From Candidatus Avelusimicrobium pullicaecorum (GTDB taxonomy: Bacteria; Elusimicrobiota; Elusimicrobia; Elusimicrobiales; Elusimicrobiaceae), in assembly GCA_944322825.1 (NCBI GenBank), contig CALUQD010000004.1:18742-82741 (forward strand): 64,000 nucleotides of DNA. Reading direction: 5' to 3'. Shown in pieces: positions 1 through 6,345 of this stretch. Each line of letters begins with the position of its first letter. Position 1 is the stretch's first letter. The translations under genes were made by a program, and so were the position numbers. Under the pieces are notes generated by a model, which saw only the letters and a list, made by a program, of their open reading frames with translations, was not told the DNA's origin and did no database searches.

Positions 1-2
1 TG

Positions 3-692
3 GAAAGCCATATTGTATATACCACGCCGAACGAGTTGAATGTGGAACGGTATATGACATTCCCGATAGAAGAATGCCTGGTAGACGTACCGGACGGCAA
101 TGTGGTGTTGTGGACGGATTTAGCCAACACCAACTGTACCCACTGTTTGCATAAGGAAAAAGGCTTCGGCGCTATGTTGGCGGCCCCGCTGTACGTAAAC
201 GGCAAGGCGCAGGGAGCGTTGTGTTTTGCCTCTTGCCAACCGCGCAGCAGCTTTGGGCAGGGAGCGGAAGAAATGATGGGTATTATGGCCCGCCTGCTGA
301 GCCTGCGCATTGAGTTGCGCCAGACGGGCAAAATGCTCAGCGACGCTTCCCGTTCTCTGGCGCGGACACTGGAATATGTGGAAATGCCGGCCGTGATGAT
401 GGACTTGGATTACCAAGTAACCTTTGCCAACCGGCCGTTTTTGGAAGTGACCGGCTTGCGCACCAATAACATTTTAGGGCGCGATTTCTTCGGCGAAGTC
501 ATCCGCAACGAGGACCTTTCCAAACAGATGTTCAAAGCGGCCGAGAATTCCGCCGCCGGAAACGCTTTCCAGGTGCGGATGGACTTGCTGCACGAAAACG
601 GCTTGTACGAAGATACCGGCTGGGACGTGTTCGCCTGCAAAGACGCCGACGGCAAGGTGGACGGCTACGCGCTGATAGCGTCTGAAGGCTGA
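3..692 (+). CDS. GAF/PAS-domain sensor protein, C-terminal part (5' end outside window)
   Basis: The reading frame is open to the left edge, so the N-terminus is missing; 229 codons are visible. The first half reads like the end of a GAF domain (pattern FGAMLAAPLYVNGKAQGAL). A helical linker (ALARTLEY-like, rich in Leu/Arg) leads to a PAS domain over about the last 100 residues, with the typical PAVMMDLDYQVTFAN...TGL...LGRDFF pattern. A CTHC pair lies in the GAF part and could bind a metal or be redox active; this is speculation. The protein stops right after the PAS fold, so any kinase or cyclase output domain would have to be N-terminal or on a partner. A strong hairpin terminator follows. 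Domain call is fairly safe; the signal and the output are unknown. Confidence 0.7.
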   Translation, partial: ESHIVYTTPNELNVERYMTFPIEECLVDVPDGNVVLWTDLANTNCTHCLHKEKGFGAMLAAPLYVNGKAQGALCFASCQPRSSFGQGAEEMMGIMARLLSLRIELRQTGKMLSDASRSLARTLEYVEMPAVMMDLDYQVTFANRPFLEVTGLRTNNILGRDFFGEVIRNEDLSKQMFKAAENSAAGNAFQVRMDLLHENGLYEDTGWDVFACKDADGKVDGYALIASEG

Positions 693-706
693 CGGGTTTG
701 TTTGCT

Positions 707-733
707 CCCCGGCTTTGCGGCCGGGGAATTTTT
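707..733 (+). terminator. Rho-independent terminator after the PAS protein
   Basis: CCCCGGC (707-713) and GCCGGGG (720-726) form a perfect 7-bp stem with loop TTTGCG, followed by AATTTTT. Confidence 0.85.
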
Positions 734-755
734 GTGTATCAACCGGCGGGGGAAC

Positions 756-783
756 TTGTATTGCCCGGCGGGTATTTTATACT
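756..783 (+). promoter_or_regulatory. Promoter of the first pilin gene
   Basis: TTGTAT (756-761) and TATACT (778-783) are separated by 16 bp. The start codon follows 36 bp downstream with AAGGAGG at 807-813, so this gene has its own promoter and a normal leader, unlike the two array-linked pilins. Confidence 0.55.
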
Positions 784-819
784 ATAACAGAAGGGATTTC
801 CCTGGTAAGGAGGAACGGA

Positions 820-1275
820 ATGGAAAAAGGTTTTACTTTGGTTGAATTGTTGGTTGTGGTGTTGATTATCGGCATCTTGGCGGCGATAGCGTTGCCGCAG
901 TACGAAACAGCGGTGGAAAAATCCCGCGCGGCGGAGGCCTTTATCAATGCAAAAACCATTGTGGATGCAATGAACCGCGCCTTGGCGGAACGGCCTAACG
1001 AAGCTCCTTCCTCGAGGGCTTCTTTGGATGTCCGCCCGAATGGGGGAACCTGGAACGATGCCGGAACGCAATTTACTACGGAGTCGTTTGTGTATAATTT
1101 ATCCGGGGGGGACCGGCTGGAAGTGACCCGCAATTTAAACGACGGAAGCAAATATGTACTTACGTTTTTTAATAATTTGAGTGCAACCCCCGATGCCAAA
1201 ACTTGTACCGGTACAGGCACCAAAGGCGCCAAACTTTGCCGGGTGTTTACAACTTCCGGGTTTGAAACAAAATAA
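820..1275 (+). CDS. Type IV pilin-like / pseudopilin protein
   Basis: A 151-residue prepilin. The leader is only MEKG, and prepilin peptidase would cut before Phe: the mature protein starts FTLVE with the conserved Glu at position 5, followed by the hydrophobic helix [19 protein letters not shown]. The start at 820 was chosen over an upstream in-frame codon at 715 because AAGGAGG lies 6 bases before it and because it gives the usual short leader. Two Cys ten residues apart near the C-terminus (KTC...LCRVF) probably form the disulfide loop seen in many pilins. The N-terminal 30 residues match the pilins at 6346 and 22137 almost exactly, whereas the rest differs. Expected to be assembled by a type IV pilus or type II secretion-like machine in the inner membrane, none of whose other parts are in this window. 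Major versus minor pilin cannot be decided. Confidence 0.9.
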   Translation: MEKGFTLVELLVVVLIIGILAAIALPQYETAVEKSRAAEAFINAKTIVDAMNRALAERPNEAPSSRASLDVRPNGGTWNDAGTQFTTESFVYNLSGGDRLEVTRNLNDGSKYVLTFFNNLSATPDAKTCTGTGTKGAKLCRVFTTSGFETK

Positions 1276-1290
1276 AAATACTTTCAAAAA

Positions 1291-1320
1291 AATACCGGGC
1301 TTAGAAAGCCCGGTATTTTT
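1291..1320. terminator. Bidirectional terminator between pilin and dut
   Basis: AATACCGGGC (1291-1300) pairs with GCCCGGTATT (1308-1317). T-rich sequence follows on the plus strand and A-rich sequence precedes, so it can serve both convergent genes. Confidence 0.85.
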
Positions 1321-1327
1321 ATGCAAA

Positions 1328-1759
1328 TTATTTGCTCCCTGTACTGCCAAACCCGCCGCTGCCGCGGGCGGTGCCGGACAATTCTTCCGCTTCTACAAAA
1401 GCCGGATACAGGGTGGGTAGCACCACCAGCTGCGCCACTTTTTGACCGGCTTCAAAGACAAAGTCCGTGTCATTTAAATTGTACATACATACCAGCAGTT
1501 CTCCGCGGTAAGGGGCATCCACCAGCCCGGCCATTGCCTTGATGCCTTTGCTTTCCACCGAGCTCTTACCCCAAATAATGCCCGAAGTGTTTTCCGGCAA
1601 TTCAACGGCAATTCCCGTGCGTACTTTCACTACCGTGCGTGCCGGCAGAACGGTGTGTTCCAAGGCAAACAAATCGGCGCCTGAATCGGTCGGGTGGGCG
1701 CGCAGGGGCAATTTGGCGCGCGGGTCCAGCTTTTTTACTTTCATTACAGGTGTATTCAT
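1328..1759 (-). CDS. dut: Deoxyuridine 5'-triphosphate nucleotidohydrolase (dUTPase)
   Basis: Hydrolyses dUTP to dUMP and pyrophosphate, keeping uracil out of DNA and supplying dUMP for thymidylate synthesis. At 143 residues it has the length of the homotrimeric all-beta family. All five family motifs can be read in order: SGADLFA, GKSSVESKGI, GLVDAPYRGEL with the catalytic Asp and Tyr, GQKVAQLVVLP, and the C-terminal glycine-rich GTARGSGGFGSTG that closes over the active site. Motif 2 has GKSS where GRSS is more usual. The gene begins one base after the stop of the HEAT-repeat gene (1761-2798), so the two are cotranscribed. Product call is secure. Confidence 0.96.
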   Translation of the reverse strand: MNTPVMKVKKLDPRAKLPLRAHPTDSGADLFALEHTVLPARTVVKVRTGIAVELPENTSGIIWGKSSVESKGIKAMAGLVDAPYRGELLVCMYNLNDTDFVFEAGQKVAQLVVLPTLYPAFVEAEELSGTARGSGGFGSTGSK

Positions 1760-1760
1760 A

Positions 1761-2798
1761 TTAAATCATCAGTTTTTCAATTTGCCGCAAGGCATTTTCG
1801 GCATAGACCTTTACGGTGTCGTTTTCCGTTTGGGCCAATACTTTCAATTGCGGAATTAAACTTTTTAAAAGTCCGATGTCAAAAGTTCTGTCCGAGGTAA
1901 AATGGAATGCGTCCGGGTTGGATAATACGCCGGCCATATAGGCGGCGGCGCGTGCGGCGTTGATGCGTTCGTTTTGGTTAGAGCTGGCCAGTGCCTGGCG
2001 GATGGGTTCCACGGCGTTGCCCGTCATAAATCCCAACGCAAGCGCATAGGTGTTGGCGGCGGCGGTTTTGTAATTTTGCCGCAAGCCTTTAACGAGGGTT
2101 TGGTGGGTATTGGCCGCGTTGGCCGCCAACGCGGTGGCCAGCTGGGCTTGCACGTTGGTATTTTCTTCGGATTTGGCCATTTTTAGCAATTGTTTGGCGG
2201 CTTCCTCGCTGTGCAGGGTGCCCAGCCAAGAGGCAGCCGCGGCGCGCGTTTGCGGATCTGTGCTGGCGGAGGCTTGTTTGAGGTATTTAAACAAGGCCTT
2301 GGAATCATCGGCCAGCAAATTCATCGCCCGTACGGCGAAAGCCGGGTCGTAGATATAGAGCAGGACGACGTCTTGCACGTAGGATTTGTCGGCGGGGGTA
2401 ATAATGCCGTAAGCGCCGGCCGCGTAGGAGCGCAGCACATCGTTTTTGCCGTTTAGCGTTTCTTGCAGGATGGGGATGAGTTCTTCGTGCGAGGAACCCA
2501 TTGCGGTCACAATCACAGCGGAAAAGGCCTGTTTCAGCGGGTCGTCGCTCTTTAAAATCAAATTAAATAAAGCGGGTTCCAGGGTTTTGGCCGGCGGGAT
2601 TTTAACCAGGCTGGCGCCGGCGGCAAAGACGGTGTCGGGGTCTTTGGACGAGCGGAACAATTGCAGCACTTGCTGGGTTTGTTCGGCCGAGCGTGTATTT
2701 TGCTGTAAAAGGGGCAGGGCCTGTTGCAGCGTGGTTTGCGCCGAAAGCGGCAAAGCCGCCAACAAGGCGGTAAAGAGTAAAAGGGTTGTTTTTTTCAT
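1761..2798 (-). CDS. Secreted HEAT-repeat protein
   Basis: 345 residues. An N-terminal signal peptide (MKKTTLLLFTALLAALPLSAQ) fits export to the periplasm with cleavage near SA-Q. The mature part is Ala/Leu-rich and made of helical pairs of about 35-40 residues (for example LRSYAAGAYGII, TRAAAASWLGTL, ERINAARAAAYMAG, VKVYAENALRQI), which is the pattern of HEAT/armadillo solenoids used for protein-protein contacts. GGAGG precedes the start and a TATAAT-like box lies at 2818-2823 on the minus strand. It is first in a two-gene unit with dut; a functional link to dUTPase is not obvious because one protein is exported and the other cytoplasmic. Function unknown. Confidence 0.75.
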   Translation of the reverse strand: MKKTTLLLFTALLAALPLSAQTTLQQALPLLQQNTRSAEQTQQVLQLFRSSKDPDTVFAAGASLVKIPPAKTLEPALFNLILKSDDPLKQAFSAVIVTAMGSSHEELIPILQETLNGKNDVLRSYAAGAYGIITPADKSYVQDVVLLYIYDPAFAVRAMNLLADDSKALFKYLKQASASTDPQTRAAAASWLGTLHSEEAAKQLLKMAKSEENTNVQAQLATALAANAANTHQTLVKGLRQNYKTAAANTYALALGFMTGNAVEPIRQALASSNQNERINAARAAAYMAGVLSNPDAFHFTSDRTFDIGLLKSLIPQLKVLAQTENDTVKVYAENALRQIEKLMI

Positions 2799-2854
2799 AT
2801 AAAAATCCTCCGTTTACATTATACCATTAATACGGGGCAGGTCCGCGTGGAGGG

Positions 2855-2887
2855 AAATAAAAAACTCCGCCCGCATCCGGCGGAGTT
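2855..2887 (-). terminator. Terminator of the 54-residue gene
   Basis: On the minus strand AACTCCGCC and GGCGGAGTT (positions 2879-2887 and 2863-2871) form a 9-bp stem with a 7-base loop, followed by TTTTATTT. Confidence 0.8.
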
Positions 2888-2903
2888 GGTAAAAGGGGAA
2901 ATT

Positions 2904-3068
2904 TTATCGTACCGACAAAGCGTCCGTAAGCCGTTCGGCGGCGACGGTATTTTTTAGGCGTTTATTCGGGGAATTGGTATAGACGTGCAAATCGTCCTTG
3001 TCTTTTAGCACGACGATTTTTGTGTTGCCTAGCGCCAGTAAAAAGCGTAAATTGGTTTTGTTTTTCAT
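2904..3068 (-). CDS. Small 54-residue basic protein, unknown
   Basis: A short frame that starts ATG at 3068 with AGGAG 5 bases upstream (plus-strand CTCCT at 3075-3079) and ends TAA at 2904, directly before a good hairpin terminator. The product begins MKNKTNLRFLLALGNTKIVV and ends RLTDALSVR; it is basic, with no clear signal peptide or membrane segment. The combination of ribosome binding site, sensible codons and own terminator argues for a real gene. I do not recognise the family. It could also be part of a small regulatory transcript. No partner gene is adjacent: the neighbours on both sides read as separate units. Confidence 0.55.
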   Translation of the reverse strand: MKNKTNLRFLLALGNTKIVVLKDKDDLHVYTNSPNKRLKNTVAAERLTDALSVR

Positions 3069-3125
3069 AAACGGCTCCTGGACAATGTTTCCTTTTCCAT
3101 ACTTTAACTGTTTGGAGGAAAAACT

Positions 3126-3164
3126 GCAAGGGCCTTTGGACCCAGGCTTTTGCTAGGCCCTTGC
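3126..3164. repeat. 10-bp inverted repeat with 19-base loop
   Basis: GCAAGGGCCT (3126-3135) and AGGCCCTTGC (3155-3164) are perfect inverted copies lying between two divergent genes. There is no T-run after either arm, so it is more likely an operator or mRNA structure than a terminator. Confidence 0.5.
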
Positions 3165-3189
3165 CGGACGGCGCAAAAGGGGAATATGA

Positions 3190-3195
3190 TACAAT
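3190..3195 (+). promoter_or_regulatory. Putative -10 box for a leaderless transcript
   Basis: TACAAT lies 7 bases before the ATG at 3203, and no Shine-Dalgarno sequence is present. Transcription would start at or next to the A of ATG. Confidence 0.45.
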
Positions 3196-3202
3196 AAACT
3201 AT

Positions 3203-4174
3203 ATGAAAAAATTATACCTTCTTATCGCTTTTTTAGGGCTGGCCTGCGGCTCATTTGCACAGGAAGACAGCCGACTAATTATCAACCCCGGACGGGAAAC
3301 ATTCATACATTTTCCATCCGCCGTGTTGGGGGACCAGTACACCTTGACAGTTTTTTTGCCGGAAGAAGCGGTTCCTCTTTCGCGCCGGTATCCGGTGGTA
3401 TATTTGCTGGGGGCCGGGCCAAAACAGGCCGAGCAAGCCAAACAATTTTTAGAACGGTATAAAGCGTTGGTGGTGGGAGTGAATTTTCAAGAGGCCGATT
3501 ACCAAAACCGGGCTAAAATAGTGGAATTTATTTCCCGCGAACTAATGCCTTATATTGATACGAATTATCTGACCTTCACCGATCCTTCCCGGCGGGTGAT
3601 TGCGGCCCGCGGTAAAAGTGCGGCGCTGACGGCGATGGAATTATTCGCCAAACCGAATTTATTTGGCCAGCTGGCGCTGGCCTTCCCGGCGGATGCGGTG
3701 CAGCAGCTGGTGCTGCCTGCGGCGGGTACGCCGCGGGTGTTTGTGGCCGGAACCCAGGCGGAACTGGCGCTGGCCCAGCAGAAGCTGGAATCGTTGGGGC
3801 TGGCGTATGGGGAAGGTTTTGCGTTGGCTTATGCGCAACAGACGGCTTCTTTATTTGAGGGAGTGGATTACGGATATTTATCGGCTCCGGCTGAAAAAGT
3901 GACGCTTAAACGTTTAAAAGGCCGCGTGAGCGCCTCTTCATTGACTTTAGAAAGTGATACGCCGGTAAAGCTCGAGGTTTCGGCGCGTTTAAAAAACGGG
4001 CGTGAATATGCGTATGTGCCGGTTTCCTTGCGCATAAGCCCGCCTTATTTTGTTTGGAATGCGCGGCGGGGGGAACTATCCTTGCTGGCTGGCGCGGAAG
4101 CGGGAAAGGTCAAAATCAGCGGGGGTGTGGATAAAAAGACCTTTAGCGTGAAAATTAGGCTTAAAAAACAATAA
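3203..4174 (+). CDS. Exported esterase-like alpha/beta-hydrolase, possibly inactive
   Basis: 323 residues from ATG 3203, chosen because the signal peptide MKKLYLLIAFLGLACGSFAQ begins there. The middle matches the putative esterase family (esterase D / enterochelin esterase fold): RYPVVYLLGAG, then LMPYIDTNYLTFTDPSRRVIAARGKSAALTAM. In active members the last segment holds GxSxGG; here it is GKSAAL, so the Ser remains but the small residues of the nucleophile elbow are changed. About 90 residues of beta-rich sequence (LKGRVSASSLTLESDTPVKL onward) follow the hydrolase part. It stands alone, upstream of the DnaA-box region. Either a divergent esterase or a binding protein using the old fold. Confidence 0.65.
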   Translation: MKKLYLLIAFLGLACGSFAQEDSRLIINPGRETFIHFPSAVLGDQYTLTVFLPEEAVPLSRRYPVVYLLGAGPKQAEQAKQFLERYKALVVGVNFQEADYQNRAKIVEFISRELMPYIDTNYLTFTDPSRRVIAARGKSAALTAMELFAKPNLFGQLALAFPADAVQQLVLPAAGTPRVFVAGTQAELALAQQKLESLGLAYGEGFALAYAQQTASLFEGVDYGYLSAPAEKVTLKRLKGRVSASSLTLESDTPVKLEVSARLKNGREYAYVPVSLRISPPYFVWNARRGELSLLAGAEAGKVKISGGVDKKTFSVKIRLKKQ

Positions 4175-4470
4175 AAATACCCCAAAAAAGCCGTTTTATG
4201 CAAAAAAAACGCAACTTGTCAACAGTTTTTTTGAAAATTGTTTAAAACCGTTCCCAAAAAGAAAACTAAAAAATCTCCGACGGGAAAAAGAAGAAAGAAA
4301 GATTTATCCCCCTATACAAGGGGGTGAGTTGTCCACAAAAAAACGGGGTTATCCACAGGGCAGCCCAAAAATGCTGTTTGTTGCGCTTGTTTGAACCCCT
4401 TTTCTGTGGGCAAGTGTAGAGTAAGAGGGGAATTATCCACAGGTTATCAACAGCGTGTTGATAACCGGGA
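4175..4470. other. oriC: Candidate chromosomal replication origin (DnaA-box cluster with AT-rich flank)
   Basis: No gene fits between 4175 and 4531. Perfect DnaA boxes TTATCCACA occur at 4349-4357 and 4433-4441. One-mismatch forms are TTGTCCACA (4329-4337), TTATCAACA (4444-4452) and its reverse complement TGTTGATAA (4456-4464); weaker ones are TTGTCAACA (4216-4224) and, reversed, TGTGGGCAA (4405-4413). The last three strong boxes sit within 32 bases of each other. To the left, about 4160-4305 is strongly A/T-rich with long A and T runs, as expected for an unwinding element. dnaA and dnaN are not in the window, so origin function is inferred from the boxes alone; a DnaA-titrating site is the main alternative. 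Confidence 0.6.
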
Positions 4471-4482
4471 AAAGAGGAAAAT

Positions 4483-4513
4483 TTGACTGCTTTTCCCGCT
4501 CTTTTGCTATAAT
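4483..4513 (+). promoter_or_regulatory. Promoter of the OmpA-like lipoprotein
   Basis: Extended -10 TGCTATAAT (TATAAT at 4508-4513) with TTGACT at 4483-4488, spacer 19 bp. GGAGG at 4521-4525 precedes the ATG by 6 bases. The promoter starts within 20 bases of the last DnaA box, so DnaA binding could affect it. Confidence 0.65.
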
Positions 4514-4531
4514 GGGAACAGGAGGAATTAT

Positions 4532-5065
4532 ATGAATTTGAAAACCGTTTTGCTGTTGATTTGCACTGCAGGATTATTTGCCTGTTCTTCGGCGCAGGAA
4601 AAGGACTATGACGAAATTCCCCGTCCTACCAAGCGCGATCCCATCATCGAGGAACAAGCCCAGAAAAATGCCAAACTCTATAACCAGAGCGAAGCCCGTA
4701 TGGCCAAAACCTTGCGCCTGCCGGCCATTACCTACGAGTTTGACTCTATCCGTCCGCCGGAATATGCCTACCCCTTCTTGGACAAGGTGGCCAATGTAAT
4801 GAAATCGCACCCTTCCTTGCACCTTATTATCGAAGGGCACACAGATGTACTGGGTTCGAAAGAATACAACTATTGGCTGGGGGCTTCCCGTGCGGCGGCG
4901 ATGAAATCCTATCTGGTTAGCCGCGGCATCAATGCCGAACGCATCCGCATCCATTCCCACGGCAAAGACCGCCCGCTGACGTTGGATAACTCCAGCGACG
5001 GCCGCCGTACCAACCGCCGGGTGGAATTTTCGTTCACTACGCGGGAATGGCGCGCTATTTATTAA
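4532..5065 (+). CDS. OmpA/Pal-family peptidoglycan-associated lipoprotein
   Basis: 177 residues. The signal peptide ends in the lipobox LFAC, giving a lipidated Cys followed by SS, which fits the outer membrane. Residues about 70-172 form an OmpA C-terminal domain: ITYEFDSIRPPEYAYPFLD, LIIEGHTDVLGSKEYN, LGASRAAAMKSYLVSRGI, and DGRRTNRRVEF. In this family the Asp of GHTD and the Arg of the NRRVE segment bind diaminopimelate in peptidoglycan, and both are present. Role: tethering the outer membrane to the wall, as Pal does. No tol genes are next to it, so a strict Pal assignment is not made. Own promoter and terminator, hence monocistronic. Confidence 0.88.
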   Translation: MNLKTVLLLICTAGLFACSSAQEKDYDEIPRPTKRDPIIEEQAQKNAKLYNQSEARMAKTLRLPAITYEFDSIRPPEYAYPFLDKVANVMKSHPSLHLIIEGHTDVLGSKEYNYWLGASRAAAMKSYLVSRGINAERIRIHSHGKDRPLTLDNSSDGRRTNRRVEFSFTTREWRAIY

Positions 5066-5092
5066 GACGTTTTTCCCTATGTTGGTTTTGCA

Positions 5093-5124
5093 AAACCCCG
5101 GAGCAAACTCCGGGGTTTCTTTTT
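5093..5124 (+). terminator. Terminator of the OmpA-like gene
   Basis: AAACCCCGGAG (5093-5103), loop CAAA, CTCCGGGGTTT (5108-5118), then CTTTTT. Confidence 0.9.
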
Positions 5125-5214
5125 GTGTACGGGAGCGCCATATGCCGGAAATTCTATGTTCGTTTAGGTGTGAGCGGGCCCAATGTTGGGCGGCCCGCCG
5201 CGGGCCGCTGCACT

Positions 5215-6245
5215 GCGTGTGCATTCTAACGGGTGGTTCCCTTTTTGCGTAAGCCACCGTATTAGGCAAAACCCTGTCCGAGGCAGAGCTTCCGGGCCTG
5301 GAAGGCCGTTGCGTAAGGGTGCGACATTCCAAAAACAGTGTGGCCCAGCTAGTCGTGTTAACGGGTATAGAGTGGGGAACCCCGGCTCGGGGTGCCCTTT
5401 TTCTGGCGCCAGAAAAAGGGCGAAAAAGAGCGCCGGCCCAGGGCCCCATAAAAATCACTTCCCAGCGGGAAATTTTATAACTCGTGCAGGCTTTGCCCCG
5501 CACTCAAACAATAAAATTTCTAATCCGCTTGGAAGGCTTTTTATAGGCGGGGCAAAAGGGCCGGATAAACGGCAACGGCAACAACGCAAGCGGAAAACAG
5601 CTTTCTTTTTGAAACAGCGCGACATTCCAAAAACAGTGTGCCCCCAGGAGTCGTGTTAGCGGGTAAAGGAAGTGGAGCCCAGCCTCTGGCTCTTTTGCGT
5701 AAACATTCCCAACGGGTTGTTCCCTATTGCGTAAGCACTGTATTGGGCGGAACCCTGTCCGAGGCAGCGCTCCGCGGCCTGGAAGGCCGTTGCGTAAGGG
5801 CGCGACAATGCGAAAATAGTGTGGCCCCACTAATCGTGTTAGCGGGCATAGAGTGGGGAGCCCAGGCTCTGGGCTCTTGCAAAAATATCCTCAACAATTT
5901 GTTCCCTATTGCGTCAGCACCGTACCTGACGCAACCCTGTCCGAGGCAGAGCTTCCGGGCCTGGAAGGCCGTTGCGTAAGGGCGCGACAATGCGAAAGTA
6001 GTGTGGCTCCACTAATCGTGTTAGCGGGCCAGGGAAGGGGAGCCCAGGCTCTGGGCTCTTGCAAAAATATCCTCAACAATTTGTTCCCTATTGTGTAAGC
6101 ACCGTATTTTGCAAAACCCTGTCCGAGGCAGCGCTCCGCGGCCTGGAAGGCCGTTGCGTAAGAGCGCGACATTTCAAAAACAGTGTGGCCCAGCTAGTCG
6201 TGTTAACGGGTATAGAGTGGGGAACCCCGGCTCGGGGCCTTGATT
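5215..6245. repeat. Repeat array A: 182-bp modules upstream of a pilin gene
   Basis: This gene-free kilobase is built of related modules. The anchor CCCTGTCCGAGGCAG occurs at 5272, 5753, 5935 and 6117; the last three are exactly 182 bp apart. Each module carries TGCGTAAGCACCGTATT before the anchor, a GGCCTGGAAGGCC hairpin after it, GTTGCGTAAGxGCGCGACA, then GTGTGGCCC..CTAxTCGTGTTAGCGGG and AGCCCAGGCTCTGGGCTC. The first and last modules share the same variant tail (CAGCTAGTCGTGTTAACGGG), which suggests exchange between copies. A different block with strong hairpins (5394-5535) sits between the first and second modules. Short open frames here are by-products of the repeats. No transposase, integrase or spacer pattern is seen. 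The array ends in a 12-T tract 86 bases before the pilin ATG. Confidence 0.9.
5394..5535. repeat. Hairpin element, copy 1 (array A)
   Basis: Starts with a perfect 14-bp palindrome GCCCTTTTTCTGGC / GCCAGAAAAAGGGC (5394-5421). Then a long imperfect stem: CTTCCCAGCGG (5458-5468) with CCGCTTGGAAG (5525-5535), GAAATTTTA (5469-5477) with TAAAATTTC (5512-5520), a 4-base bulge TAAT on the right arm, and an inner GTGC/GCAC hairpin (5484-5503). Copies 2 and 3 (21145 and 21574) keep the pairing with different bases. Confidence 0.8.
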
Positions 6246-6247
6246 TG

Positions 6248-6259
6248 TTTTTTTTTTTT
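6248..6259 (+). repeat. 12-T homopolymer before the pilin gene
   Basis: The run follows GGGCCTTGATTTG and is followed by GATA. The same junction, with the same T count, occurs at 22111-22122 before another pilin. Such tracts often change length by slippage. Confidence 0.8.
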
Positions 6260-6345
6260 GATACACTGGCCCTAGCGTTGATTTTTGGGCTGTTAATTAT
6301 TGGGCTGTAGTTAAGCACTAAAATCAACTTGCTAAGGAGTTTTTA

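Noticed and set aside
5183..5659. Open frames inside array A (for example 158 codons) and their look-alikes in array B
   Set aside because: They recur only because the repeats recur, have no ribosome sites, and run through palindromes.
5215..6245. CRISPR array
   Set aside because: Units are 182 bp, nearly identical throughout, with no short repeat/unique spacer alternation and no cas genes in the window.
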